Positions 23,209 to 39,299 of a stretch of DNA of 64,000 bases are shown one piece after another. Position 1 is the first letter of the stretch. Every line of letters starts with the position of its first letter. The position numbers and the translations under genes were made by a program. The DNA is from Meloidogyne chitwoodi (taxonomy: Eukaryota > Nematoda > Chromadorea > Rhabditida > Meloidogynidae), in contig JACZZP010000013.1 of NCBI GenBank assembly GCA_015183035.1, forward strand, positions 1,612,001 through 1,676,000, written 5' to 3'. The notes under the pieces are model-generated. The model searched no databases. It was not told the DNA's origin and saw nothing but the letters and a program-made list of their open reading frames with translations.

Positions 23209-24555
23209 TTACAAAGCTTCCAATGATACATACGACACAAAACGAGCTAGATCTTCAATCAAAAATAGTTGTCGCGGATCCATAACTTCATCACCTGCAG
23301 GATTCATTTTTAACGTTAAGAAACTCTTTCCTTCAGAACCATACTGAAAAACAATAAAATGTAAAAATAATAAAAAGTAAATTAACCAACCAATCGCTTT
23401 ATCTTCACGATTGCAACTCCCCCTGGGCCAATAAATCCGGTACTTTTCCGTTATCCCTACGGACTTTTTGCGGACTTTTTTTTGCGGACAAAATTTATTT
23501 TTTAAAAGAGAAAATATATAAAAAAATCAATCCAATGGCCAATATTTCCCCCAAGCAATCATAATTTCTTCAAAAACGTCTCATTCACCAATCATTTTCC
23601 TCCACATAAATTCTGCAAAATAACTATCCAAATGGTGGCGTGCTGTTCCTCTGTTTCTTATTATGCCATTTGGCACTGCAATTACAAGTACATACAGTTT
23701 CAGGGTCTACGAAGTTGTACCTAATCATAATTCAGTTGTTGGCAAATCCAAAATTTTCATTATAAATTAAATAAAATACTAAAACGAAAATAGAAAATGA
23801 TAAAGATTAGTTTTCATATACATATATTATACTCAACATTAGATTGATTGATTGAGATACGGCACATTGATGGAAAAAGGGAATAGTACACAAAATATTT
23901 TGTCCGCAAAAAGTCCGTAGGGATAACGGAAAAGTACCATAAATCCATACGAAGGATTTAGCTGGTATTTTTCGTTTGATGATTTTACCTCGAATCCACG
24001 TCTCTAAAAATATTTTTCCTTTTTTTATTTTTAAAAAGAACTCACTTCTGACGACGTGCTCTTGATTACAAGATCCACAGTTGCGTTACGTCTTGAGACA
24101 ACAATATTTTTAGGTGTAATTATCATCAGTGGTGGAGCAGCAATAGCTTTGAATTTTACAACACTTTCGAGATCTGGAGGTTTTTGACGTCGCTTTTCAG
24201 TAGCTTCTTCTCGATAAAATTTTATACGTATCTTTCCCTCCTCTTCAATGATCCCCTCAGTTTTTCGGAGTTCAATTGTTGCCATGCCATCCTCAATAGT
24301 GCCACTAATCGGCTGAACTTCAATTGATTGATTATTCCACTCCACAACGAAATTTAATCGGTACTTAAAAAATTCTATTTGAAAATTAAAAAAGAGAACA
24401 AAAATAACCTTCGGCTTGACACGAATTTCCACAGAATGTAACCCACCAAGAGCGGCAAAAACGATCTTAGATGGCACACAATTAACATTAGGTGGCACGA
24501 AAAGGTTTTTCGCAACAATCACAGCCTCCATAAACTGTCTTGGAATAGGAACCAT
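23209..24555 (-). CDS. Double MSP-domain protein 1 (transposon in exon)
   Basis: Cytosolic protein with two Major Sperm Protein-type immunoglobulin-like domains, a nematode-rich fold used in sperm motility and VAP-like adaptors. Exons: 24555-24409, 24363-24046, 24003-23951, 23442-23391, 23343-23209, giving 234 aa. Domain 1 covers about residues 10-110 (LGGLHSVEIRVKPKYRLNFVV). Domain 2 covers about 132-234 (PPLMIITPKNIVVSRRNATV, then GPGGVAIVKIKRL and GKSFLTLKMNPAG). The third exon of the paralogue at 34336-35197 is a single 111-nt exon; here the equivalent 105 nt is split by a 500-bp transposon. The model removes the element as an intron using donor GTATGG and an AG in the element's terminal repeat, which keeps frame. 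If it is not spliced, the second domain is broken and the gene is a pseudogene. Confidence 0.75.
23439..23938. mobile_element. 500-bp DNA transposon (MITE) inside an MSP exon
   Basis: Exactly 500 bp with perfect 37-bp terminal inverted repeats (GGTACTTTTCCGTTATCCCT...) and an 8-bp target-site duplication, ATAAATCC, at 23431-23438 and 23939-23946. The 8-bp duplication fits hAT, P or Merlin families; the terminal sequence does not decide between them. There is no coding capacity, so it is non-autonomous. On the minus strand its distal repeat ends GGAAAAG/TACC, supplying a candidate splice acceptor. The perfect repeats suggest a recent insertion. Confidence 0.9.
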
Positions 24556-25119
24556 TTTTGAACAATAGCACGAAGTAGAGTGAAGGTATTTTTATTGTAA
24601 GAGGCGGTAAAACTATATAAAATTTTGTAGCTTTTATACGACACAAGTTAGCTTTAAAATTAGTATAAACACCTATTTTCAAACCGACAGCCTAATCGTC
24701 AACTCAATTATAAATGATCCATTATTTTCGCGCTCCAAATTTACGGGGAAGTATCATTTAATCGACAGCCGTTTAACTGAAGCCATTTGACCTAAAGGTC
24801 TCATTTTACCGAAGAAACAAAAAATTTTTCAAAAATTTTTTGTTTCAACGGACAATAAAAACTATTTCTTAATTAATATACATAGATAGATGTAAAAAAT
24901 AGAAAGGAACATAGAAAGTTTGATGTGAGATTAAAATGGAAAAAATTAAAGAAAAGTTTGTAAACAAATAAAAAAAATTGAGAATTTTTAAGCTTCATTC
25001 TTTTTGTTCAAAACAATCGTTTCAATAAGTTTCATTCAATTATTGTTGAAGATCAGAAATTTCTGTAAATTGTACATTTAAAAATTAATATATAATTAAT
25101 TTAATTAAATAATATAAAA

Positions 25120-26755
25120 CAAACATACAAATGACATGTTGAGAGAATTTGTCTAAATTCATTTAGCAATTCCTGAAAAATTAAAAAAAAAGTTAAAAAT
25201 ACACAAAATACAAAGAAAAAAAAATAAAAAATAATTATAATATAACACAAAAAATCTTAAAAACACAAAGAATTCTGTTCTGTGAAAATACAATTTTTAA
25301 AGAATTTAATATTAAAAAATATTCCAAAAAAACTTGCTTCAATTGGAAAATATTAAAAGTCAAGCATAATTATCAAGTGCAGCAATTTCAGTAAAATTAT
25401 TTTCACAAATTGTAAAGAACGTTCAATAACGGCTGATCGATGATTAAGAAGTTTAAGGGATTCTTTTGCATTACCAGAATCAGTAAAGTGTTTGAGACAT
25501 TCATTAATAGTAAATATTTCCAAAAAACTTTAAATCAAAGAAATAAAATAGAAAAGCAATTAAAAACCAACTAATAACAAACTTCTCTCTGAAGTATCAG
25601 AGCTTGGCGCGAGCAAAGCTTTAACTGCTTCCTCCCATTTTTGATTTAGAATTAAACGTCCACTTTCAGCTGTCTGCGCCACATGCACCAAAACGTTGAG
25701 AACCAAAATCATTAAAAAACCCAGTTGTTTTCCATATTTCTATTCGATTATTAAATTCATCTTGGTTGAAATTGTCACCAATATCTCTAAGCAACAAAAC
25801 TTTTAAATTTTATTTAAGTAAAAACCTTAAAATAATAGAAAAATGATTTCAAGTTGCATCCCCAATTCTAATTTAGTTTTTGAACATGCAAAATCGCCAA
25901 AGGTGACGAAATTTTGCCTGCAAAGACGTTTCTTGTCTATTGATAGGCACAAGCTCTTTGAACAGTAATAGTTCGACGATCTTCTGATCCAGAAACAGAG
26001 AAAAGTGAAGATTAAACTGAAAAGAAAAGGACATTTTAAATCATTTAAAAATTTGAATAAAAGAAATTTGAATGGTTTTCAAAAAAAAATTACAAAATTT
26101 AATATGCTCACAAACAAATCTTTACAAGTGTTGGTATCCATAAATTCTTTTGTTATTGTAAAATGTAAATAGTCTCCTCTATCCGAAGGCAGGATCATTC
26201 CTATAAAACAAAACATAAAATAATCTTTTAAAAATCGATTAAAAGTATAATAATGAAAATCATTCAAAAACTTTTTTGAAGCCTAAACACAAACTCATCT
26301 TTTAATTTTAAAAAATTTATAAAAAACGCAATGACTATGATTTTCAAACATTTATATCGTATAATAAAACAAACCATTTAGTTTGTTAACAGCCAAAATT
26401 TTATCTTTGCAATCTGTGCTCAATGCATCTCCTTGTTTTTAATAAATCCATAAAGTTTTTTGCGTACATCTTTGTCGAATTAGTAAAAAAAATCATTAAA
26501 ATAATAAATAAAAGAAAAATAAACCTTCAAATCTACAATGCATTCATCAATTTCACCTTCTACTATTTGAGTAAATTTAGAAATTTGTTCATTTATGCAT
26601 TCCAATTCTTTTTGTAATTAAACAGAATCTGCATGTTTTTCTTCCTTTTCTTCATCATCAGAGCAGATATTATCATTAGACTTCGGTTCCAAAATCTTTC
26701 CATCACGTGGAATTTCGATTACAATAAAATCACTGTAAAGCCGTTTTAGAATACA
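25120..26755 (-). pseudogene. Decayed multi-exon coding remnant, unknown family
   Basis: Several minus-strand blocks have protein-like composition and splice borders. In transcript order they include IVIEIPRDGKILEPK and LQKELECINEQISKF (26530-26755), GDALSTDCKDKILAVNK (near 26400), ILPSDRGDYLHFTITKEF (near 26160), HVAQTAESGRLILNQKWEEA (near 25650), NECLKHFTDSGNAKESLKLL (near 25480) and ELLNEFRQILST (near 25150). An in-frame TAA separates the first two blocks at about 26622, another stop interrupts the 26400 block, and the frame shifts near 25715. I could not name the family. It may be a recent pseudogene, or a real gene with assembly errors. Confidence 0.45.
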
Positions 26756-26891
26756 TTTTAATTCAGATCAATCTTCATTAGACGCATTTAAAATCATTTA
26801 ATAAACCATTTAATCTTGTACAAATTTGAAAAAATTCTCAATGAGCGCATCTAACGAAACAAGACAATAAGAAAATCTAAACCTATAAACT

Positions 26892-27680
26892 AATTTATGC
26901 TTGGACTCAACTAGCGTGACTCAAAAATTAAACGCATCTAGTTTTTTCCCAATTCGTCGCTGAAAAATCAGTTTCGACGTGAGTGCTGACAGACCATTTC
27001 GTTCAATATCGGCCTTATGACCATTTGTCCATCCCGTTTTGTCTAAAACCCAAGGGTATAGGAATGTAAAAGTATGCAAAAATATTAGAGTCACGAATCA
27101 ATCGAGAGATTCTATGTGTTAATTTAATTCATAACTCTAATTTTTTACAAAAATAGTTTCAAATACTAGTAATAAAGCTCTGATAATTCACCAAATGTTT
27201 TTGCTGTGCAAATCAAGCGATAAACTTGGGTGATATAGATATTCGACGCTGTTTTATAAGGAAAAATGGAACAGAAAACGAAGAATGCAACTTTGGACAG
27301 TTTTACACTCAAATAGAGCAACTAGGCGAACATATAAGTTAGTTTACAAACTGAGCTATTAAGTAACTTCATTTTTTCAACATGATCCAATACCTACACA
27401 GACATATTCACATTAGCGAACTCGGAATATCAAAAATGATTGAGACTCAAATGTTTATAAAATGAAGAAAAAAAATTTCTAAATTTATGCCTGACCATTT
27501 TGTCCAAGGGCATTTTGTACAAATCTAATGCCTTTGAAGGCAGTACATTTTGTCTTCAAAACCCTTTGAAGCCTAAACCCTGAGGTTTTGCCTAAAAACG
27601 AAGGAATGTTGATATTAGGAGAGTGGAAAAGACGAAGTGTAAAAAATGAAGAGAATATCATTTACGGACTGTTAGATAGG
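26892..27680 (+). repeat. Interspersed repeat, copy 2
   Basis: Partner of 17760-18555, same orientation and nearly identical over the first ~600 bp, with only scattered substitutions and single-base indels. It diverges more in its last 150 bp, where copy 2 carries extra CATTTTGT-like words. It sits immediately upstream of the PSME3IP1 homologue and downstream of nothing recognisable, so, like copy 1, it borders a gene's 5' end. Confidence 0.8.
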
Positions 27681-27746
27681 GCGGCGAATTCTTTTTTATA
27701 TTTTATTTTATTATTTTTGAAATTTTTTAATATTTTTCCCATTTTG

Positions 27747-28647
27747 ATGAATTTTATTAGTGAAAAAGAAATAATTAAGAATCGAGAGGAAAATGGTGCT
27801 GAAGAAGGTTTTTTTATTTTTTTAAATTTATATATATTTTTTTTATTTAGCAAATTCTAATCAAACTGCTGATTATAGACCTCTCTATGAGCGTTTAAAA
27901 GAAGTTCGTGACAAAAAGCAGCTTGAATGGGAGGAAGAGCATACACTTAGTTTGATTTATTTTTTATTTTGATTCAAATTTTTTTAGAAAACCAATTTTC
28001 CATTACTCGTGGCATTGATGAAGGGGATGCCGATTTCCTTGAACAGATTGATCGTGCCAGAGAGGAACAAGAAGCACGTAAACGCAAAGAAGAATTAGAG
28101 CTGGTAAAAATGGCAAAACAACAATCATGCATTGTTTCATTAGAACAACCACCTCTTTTGGAGCGGCCACAAAAACCTTCTACAGGGAACAAGCATAATG
28201 CTAACAAACAGGCAAATCTTGTTTCTTCTCTGATCCGGAAAAGGTTTTTTTAATTTTTAAATAATTTATCAAGCATATTTTTTTGTGATTAAGATCTCAT
28301 TCTCGTACTAGCATCGAAGATGAAACTTTTAACGATAAGATAAAGAAGAGTTCTTTTGTTTCTGCTTCAGATGATTCTTCACAAGGAAGTGCTTCAACGA
28401 CAGCATCATTTGAAGAGCCAAAGCAAAAGAAACGGGAAGAAAACACAAAAAGCTCTTTAAATCCAAAAGGATTAATTTCTTCAGTTCTTGATTATTCAGA
28501 TACAAGGTTTAAGTTTCTTTATTACCCAAATATTTTATCTTTCCAATCAGCGAAGAAGAGGTTGAAGGCGAGAATAACAACAAAAATAATCAAAGTATTG
28601 ATTTTTGTTCGGTCCAAAAGGACTTTCCAAAACAGGAGAAGCGATGA
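27747..28647 (+). CDS. PSME3-interacting protein (FAM192A/NIP30/PIP30) homologue
   Basis: Nuclear protein whose human counterpart binds the PA28-gamma (PSME3) proteasome activator. Five exons: 27747-27807, 27851-27949, 27988-28243, 28294-28506, 28551-28647, giving 241 aa (human 254). The N-terminus FISEKEIIKNREEN corresponds to the human FVSEAEL.. start. The signature region is DYRPLYERLKEVRDKKQLEW followed by RGIDEGDADFLEQIDRAREE and a highly charged helix. The second half is Ser/Lys-rich and poorly conserved. The start is the first ATG in the frame, about 70 bp downstream of repeat copy 2, which therefore occupies the promoter position. Confidence 0.85.
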
Positions 28648-28899
28648 TTTTATTAATATAAAATATTTAAAAAATGTTATTTAACGCTCAAAAATTATGT
28701 AGAAAAAACTAAAATTGATTTTTGAATTGTATTAATAAATGTATAGTTGATAAATTAAAATTTTTATAATGAACTTTATTTTTTTAACTATAAATTATTT
28801 TATTATATTTCTTAAATATTTTTTTCCATTATAGAATTAAAAATTGTTTTTATAATTTCCGATTAGTCTAAGGACAATATATTTTTTTATTTTCTTTAG

Positions 28900-30647
<1,748 letters not shown>

Positions 30648-30901
30648 AAACAGTAATTTTTTTCAAAATTATTTATTCATTTTAACAAATAATCACAATA
30701 GAATGAATGCTAATAAAACAGCCAAATTATAAGCATAACAAAAATTATTAGTTTTTTTTTAATTTTAAAGTGTTAAAAAAATTAATTTTTAAGGAATGTT
30801 TATTTAAATATTATTAATCCCATATAAATAAAAGGCACTTAAGAAAAGTAGTTAAGAAAAGAAAAAAGTTAAAGACCGGGAAAAAGAAAGGAGGTTATAG
30901 T

Positions 30902-33029
<2,128 letters not shown>

Positions 33030-34313
33030 ATTTTTCTATTTTATTTTCCTTTAGAGTTTTCTCTATGTGTGTAAATGAAACGTTGCAATTTTTTTAATAA
33101 AAATTCCACGTCAGAGAAATAAAACCTATTTTTTAATTAAAATTATAAAAATATTTTATTTAATTTAAAAAATAATAATTTTAATAATAAAAGAATTCAA
33201 TATATTTAGGTAATAATTTTAAAAAATAAAAATAATATATTTTGGTAGAAAAAATAATTTTTTAATTGAATAAAATTTATTAATTGCAAATATATCACAG
33301 TTGAGGGAAGGAATAAAAAACAAAGTGAAGATAATTAATTTATTATTAAAAAATTTTTTATTTATTTCAGTCAGACTTTTAAATAAACATTTTATTTTAT
33401 TTTTACTCTTTTTTAATAGTAAGGGTATTTTTTATTTTATTTTTTTTAATATTTACTAAAAATGTCTCCACAAAATAAAGGTCTGACTGACTAATTATTT
33501 ATTGTTTATTTTAATGTAAATATTAAAAAATAAAAATTTTTAATTTAAAATACAAACATTTAAAAAAAAACAAATTAAATTTAATAATCAATTTTTACAA
33601 AAAACAAAGTTTGGGCAAATAAATAAATATATTTTTTTTTAAATTTTACTAAAAAATTAATTAATGAAAAGTGAAGAAAAAAAGGCAAATATATTTTTTT
33701 AAGTGAAGAATAAAGAAAGAAATTAAATGCTGTAGCACTCGGAATTAATTAATTAAAATTTAGAAAATAAACTAATAAATATATACCTAAATAAAATTCT
33801 TATTTTTGTCATAATATAACCCCTCTATTTTATATATTATTTTTTAGCTTTAAATTACCTAAAAGAAGGGAAACGATTATAAAATAATTAATTAAAGTAA
33901 AATAGAGAGATAATTTGTTCAATTATACCTTTATGTTGTAGATCTCTATTTGAATTTAAAAAATTAAAAATAATATATAAAATAGAAGAGGATAAATAAA
34001 TAAATAAAATAGAGGTTTGTTTGAGTATTTTTATTAAATATAAAATTTATCTCTCTAAATTAATCACCAAACAGTAGCAGTTACTCTTTGTTGTGTGGAA
34101 GGGTTTTCAGAGGCAGTAGAGGAAATAGAAATAGCTGAAGCATTATCTTGATTATTATTATGATGATGAATAAATGATGAAGATGATGAATTAATTAATT
34201 TATTATTTTTATTATTTAATAAATTTAAATCATTATTATTAGAAGTTAATAGTTCAATTAAAGTAATTGAATAAAAAGTATGTCTATCTAATTCTGATTG
34301 TTTTAATTCAATC
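33030..34313 (-). repeat. Inverted duplicate of the grainyhead 3' end (arm A)
   Basis: Read on the minus strand, this matches 51973-53300: the last 82 codons of the grainyhead terminal exon, its TGA/TAA context and about 1 kb of 3' flank. The coding part differs by only a few codons (one Thr/Asn change and a His/Asn run-length change); the flank carries more indels. The break on the coding side is at GATTGAATTAAAAC, 22 bp beyond the stop of the second double-MSP gene. It is therefore likely to serve as that gene's 3' UTR or polyadenylation region. Confidence 0.9.
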
Positions 34314-34335
34314 TCCTTTCTACTCCATTTGTCAA

Positions 34336-35197
34336 TTAGATGGCGGTAAGTCCTACATCCAATGTATACAAGGACCTTTTTCCGTTTGCGAAGATCTCCT
34401 CCAATGCTTCGTTGTAGTTGTTGACGGCATTGAAGCGAAAACGGAGAAAACTTCTTCCTGGCGGTCCATTCTGAAAAAAAGTAAAAATTATTTAAAATTA
34501 AAAAAAAATATATACAAACCGTTCGCTCAAGTCGAACTACGCTCAAACCACCAGCAGCTGCGTACCCAGAGCTGGCAAATCTGTACAGAGAATCATCAGC
34601 ATTTGAACAAGTCAATTTGTAGGCCAGAAGCTAAAATAAAAAAAATTTTAATTAAAATTTTTTTTTTAATTTACCCTTGGTCCACAGTTTTTTATCCAAA
34701 AATCAATTGTTGCACCATTAGAAGAGAATGTAATTGGACTGGAGGGTATTATTGACACAGGAGACGCAGGTGGCAAAGCATTGAACTGAGCTTGGCGTAC
34801 AAAATCAAAGCGCTTCGCACGAGCAAAAAGTTCCTCGGCTCCATCCGACCGGTCCGTTTTTATTAGTTGTAGAATTATTTGTCCTTCTTCTTCTGGACTA
34901 TTTGAATGTCGTTTAAGCAATATTTCAACGTTCGCTCCAGCTTTAATAATGCCAATCGGCCTGGGTATATTAAAATAGCAACTTGTGCTGATTACTTTGT
35001 AGGCAAATTTATTCTAAAAAAATAAAATTTTATTTTTTTATTAAAATAAAATAATTAACCAATTTATGTTCATTCCGAATTTCAAGTGTTCTCAATCCAC
35101 CAATTGTGGAAATAGTGAATTCGGCTGGTATAAGATTCACTTTGCATGCTGATGGTTGACGAACGACGACCTCCATGTGTCGGTTTTTGTAAGCCAT
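34336..35197 (-). CDS. Double MSP-domain protein 2
   Basis: Paralogue of the gene at 23209-24555 with the same two-domain layout. Four exons: 35197-35060, 35013-34675, 34630-34520, 34470-34336, giving 240 aa; the last exon is 135 nt in both genes. Domain 1 includes PAEFTISTIGGLRTLEIRNE and NKFAYKVIS; domain 2 includes SPITFSSNGATIDFWIKNCG, KLTCSNADDSLY and GGLSVVRLERTNGPPGRSFL. The protein stops at TAA 34336-34338 in the correct spliced frame, before the duplicated grainyhead sequence. An upstream in-frame ATG at 35245 would add 16 hydrophobic residues; the ATG at 35197 is preferred by comparison with the paralogue. MSP-type genes are usually expressed in the male germ line. Confidence 0.85.
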
Positions 35198-38100
35198 AGC
35201 GAAGATAACAATAGAAGAGTAGACGAGTAACACCGAGATGTACAAGGGAAATTAGTTTATGAGAGTGCTTAAGAAATTAATTAAAATTTTGACTTTTATA
35301 TCAAAAAAGTTTTATTTTAAAATTTTATATAAAAGTTTATTTTCAAGTTGCCACATTATTCAATCCAAAGCATTCTTTCGGAATTCGGGTCCCGAATTTT
35401 TTTTATTCTTCCGTCAAAATTGGTATCCGTGAGATATAGAGTCACTGATCACGAATCTGATATCAGATTTTGTCTAAAAATTGATTTATCTATGATTTTT
35501 TCATCAAGTACTTTATTTTTTGCTTCTTTTTATTTTTCTTGATTGGTCATAATTTTTTGTAAAATCGACTAATCACGATGATTTTGTGTCATTCAACTCA
35601 CAATCAGATAGGTATTCCAAAAGTTATGGGCAAAAAACTTATTAAAAATCGATATTTTTCGAAAAATTGGCATATTTTTAATTATAATTTACCTTATAAA
35701 ATTTTAAAAAATTCTCAAATTTTTAGAAATATTAATTGACACAATTTAAGAAATGTTAACAAAATTTTAGAATTCTAAATATTCATTAAACAATTTTATT
35801 AAATTAAAAAAACATTAAATTCTCCCTCTTTTAATTTATTTAATTTATTTAAAAAATCTAAAAAAATCTTTTTATTATTAAAAAATATATTTTTATATAA
35901 AAATAGTTTAAATAGACCATAATACAAAGAATAAATAAATAAATATATTTACTCAATTTACGTATTTAAAAATATATTTATTTATTTATTTATTTAAAGG
36001 ATAGGCGTTGTTGTATGTGTGTGTGGAATGTTTGCATTTAAAAATAAATAATAATTTTTATTTTAGCTTCTCAATTTTCTTTTTTTCCTTATTTAGAATT
36101 CTCCTGATAAATAATAAAATAAAAAAATCAGATAAAAATAATTAAACCAAAAAATATAAATTTATAAAAATATTTCTTTTTTAAATAATTTTATTAATTT
36201 TCTAAAAATTAATTTTTGTAGTTATTTAAAATATATTTTTTTTAATTAAATTAAAAATTAAACAGAATGCCAAAATATTAAAAAATTAATTTTTAATTAA
36301 TCTCTAAATTAATTAATTAATTTTTTTTAAAATAATATTGCTTGCAAAATAAATAATAATTATTACTAATTTATTATTTAAAAATCTATTTTTGAAAAGA
36401 AAAAAAATTTTCTTTTTATTTATCATTTTGCAAAAATAAATTCCAATGAATTATAAAGCAAAAAATAATATTTATTTTTTTTGCCTTAGAATTATAATAA
36501 AAATTTAACATTTAAAAATTAAATAAAAAAATAAATAATAAAATATTTTGTAGTTAGTTGAGTAATTTATTTATTAATTTATTCACAAATAAATATCCCA
36601 ATTGTCTGTGTTTTTTAATAAAAACGTCAAGAAATATTATTTTTTTAATTTAATTACGTAAATAATTATTTATGTGAATTTTTTATTTAGTTTTTAAGAA
36701 GTAGGACAGTTCGACGCAAATTATATTGAAAATTTTTTCACCTTTTTTCTTAAAAATAATTTTCTTTTTTATAATTTTTTTTATTACGTTATATTAGAAT
36801 TTTAAATTTATAAATTTTAAGCGTGAGGACAGTTCGGCGTAAATTTAAAAATCAAAAACTTTTTTATTTAAAAGCATGAATTTTTAAATAAATAATTGGT
36901 TAAGGATAAGCTAATTTTTCTAAATTTTAAGATTTTTTAATTAATTATTTTTGAACTTTTGGTCAAAAAACTAAAAGTTTTTTAATTTTAATAAATTTAA
37001 ATATTTTCATATATAATTTTAGAAATATATCAACTAAATTTTTTTCAGGTTTAGATAATTTAATTTGGATAATATTAAATTTTAATTATATTTTAATTAA
37101 ATTTTAATTATATTTTATTATTTTTTAAAATTTAAAAGTCTGCGCCGAAACGTCTAATCTTTACGGCAGAATTTCCCTCTCCTTTTTCATATTATTTAAT
37201 AATTCTTTTCCAGTCATTTCTTTGCCTTTCTAATAATATATTAACATATTTTAAGTAATAAAAATATATTTATATAATTAATTAATTATATATATTTTTA
37301 TTGCCTGGCAACAAACACACTTTTTTATTTTATTTAAAAAGAGAATTGACAAATTAATTCTCACATTTTAATTTATTATAAATAATTTATTGTATTACTT
37401 TTAAAAAAAAATATTGGATTATTTAAATTAATTTTTAAATAAAAAAATTATTTTTTTCAATTATTTTAATTTTAATTTATTTTATTTGATATTAAATGTC
37501 TATAATATTTAATATTTTTCACCTGTTTTTAATTTAATTTTAATTTTAATTGTCTACTTATTTAAATTAATTTTATAATTTAAAATTAATTATTTTAATT
37601 TAATCTTTTTTAAGCTTAAAAAATTTATTGAGGGATTTAAATTTATTAAAAAATAAAAATATAATTTCCTTCAATTTTTCACACATTATTATTTATTTAT
37701 ATTTTCTCCTTTATAAGATTTTATATTTTTTTGTTAATAATTAATTTTTAAATAATCTTTTTTTTTCCTAAATTAATTTTATTCCTTTTTTTAAATTACT
37801 CAGAATTTTAATTTTATTTAAATATTTTAATTTGGTTGATTATCCCAAATTTTCTCAAATAAGATGATAAATATTTTATTAAAATAAATATTTTTAATTA
37901 ATTAAAATATTTATTTTATTTATTTATTTTATTTATTTTTTAATTTTTTAATTCTCTAGAAATAGTAATAATTAATAAATATATTTAATTAATTTATATA
38001 ATTTAAAATTAATTAATAATATATTTTTTAAATTAAAAAATATATTATTAATTAATTATCATTTAAATATATTTTTATTTAAAAAAAGTCAGATAATTAT

Positions 38101-39299
38101 TTTTTCTTTACTCTTAATTAAATATAAAAAAGTCTTTTAGGGCCTTTTTCTTAGAATTTTCTTTTTTTTTATTTTTTATCCCATTCCATTAATTTTATTT
38201 TTCAATTTTTTCCTTATTATCTCGACTTATGGCCTCTTTTTAAAATAAAAAGAGACTATATTATTATAAATTATTAAATGTGTTAATTTATAAAATAATC
38301 AAATGAAGACCTTAAATTATGAATAAATATATTTTTATTTTTAATTTAAATATTTTTTGGTTAAATATTTAAAAAGTTATAGGCAAAAAAGCAACAAAAA
38401 TTCAAGAATATTTGACATTTTGAGTCAATAATTTTATTTTAAATTAACCAAAAATTCTGAAACTTTTAGAAATTTATTAGTTAATATTATTAAATATTTA
38501 AATATTAAATTTATTAAATTAGGTATAATTAAAATATAATTAAAAAAGCAATTGTTAGTAAGTAAAGTAAGTAACTAATTGTCAGTCTGTAACACAATTA
38601 TAAATTAAAAGAAAAAAAGAAAAGCTGTAATAGAGTAAATATTTATAAAAGTATTTTTCTCTCAATTTTACCTCTTTTACATTATTTTTTAGCATTTTAG
38701 TTATTCAATAAAGTTAGCACATATTGCCCCATGCTTTTTCTTTTTCTCTTTCTTTTTTAAAAAAATATTCTTTTACGACTAAAAAATATTTTTAAATTAT
38801 TGGTAAATATTTAGCTGAAAATTGGTAATAAAAATAAAAGGGAGAGAGAGAGAGAAAATGCCTTTAAAAAAGAAAATGCATGGAAACTAAAAAATAAATA
38901 AAATAAAATAATATTTTATTATTACGTACATATGTATAAGGTAAAAAAGAAAATAATTATATTCTATTAAATAAATAAATATCTCTTTTTATTTTACTTC
39001 TTGAGGCAAAATAATTTTTAATAACGAGAGTTTTTTAGTTTTTTAATTATTTTAATAAATTATTTTCTTAATTTATTAATTTAATTTAATTTTTTTAAAT
39101 TAAATTAATAAATTCTCCATTAATTTATTTTATTCCAATTTATCTTTTTTTTTAAGAAAAAACCTTTTTTTAAACCTTTTGGGTCTTTTTTATAATTATT
39201 TATTTTTTTTTTAAAAAGATATTTATAAAAATTAAATATTAATTAATTAATTAATTAAAAATAACAATTATTGGTGGTAAACTTCATTATTATTATTAG
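35198..39299. other. Extremely AT-rich gene desert upstream of the RGS gene
   Basis: More than 4 kb dominated by TTTA/ATTT and poly-A/T words. I found no coding frame with protein-like composition. The missing 5' exons of the RGS gene should lie here or be too small to recognise. Two short GACAGTTCGNCGNAAATT words occur near 36708 and 36831. Confidence 0.5.

Noticed and set aside
34064..34615. An apparent MSP-grainyhead fusion protein: a continuous frame runs from the end of the MSP gene into the duplicated grainyhead C-terminus.
   Set aside because: The frame reads through an intron. In the spliced frame, supported by the paralogue's identical 135-nt last exon, the MSP protein stops at 34336-34338, before the duplicated segment.
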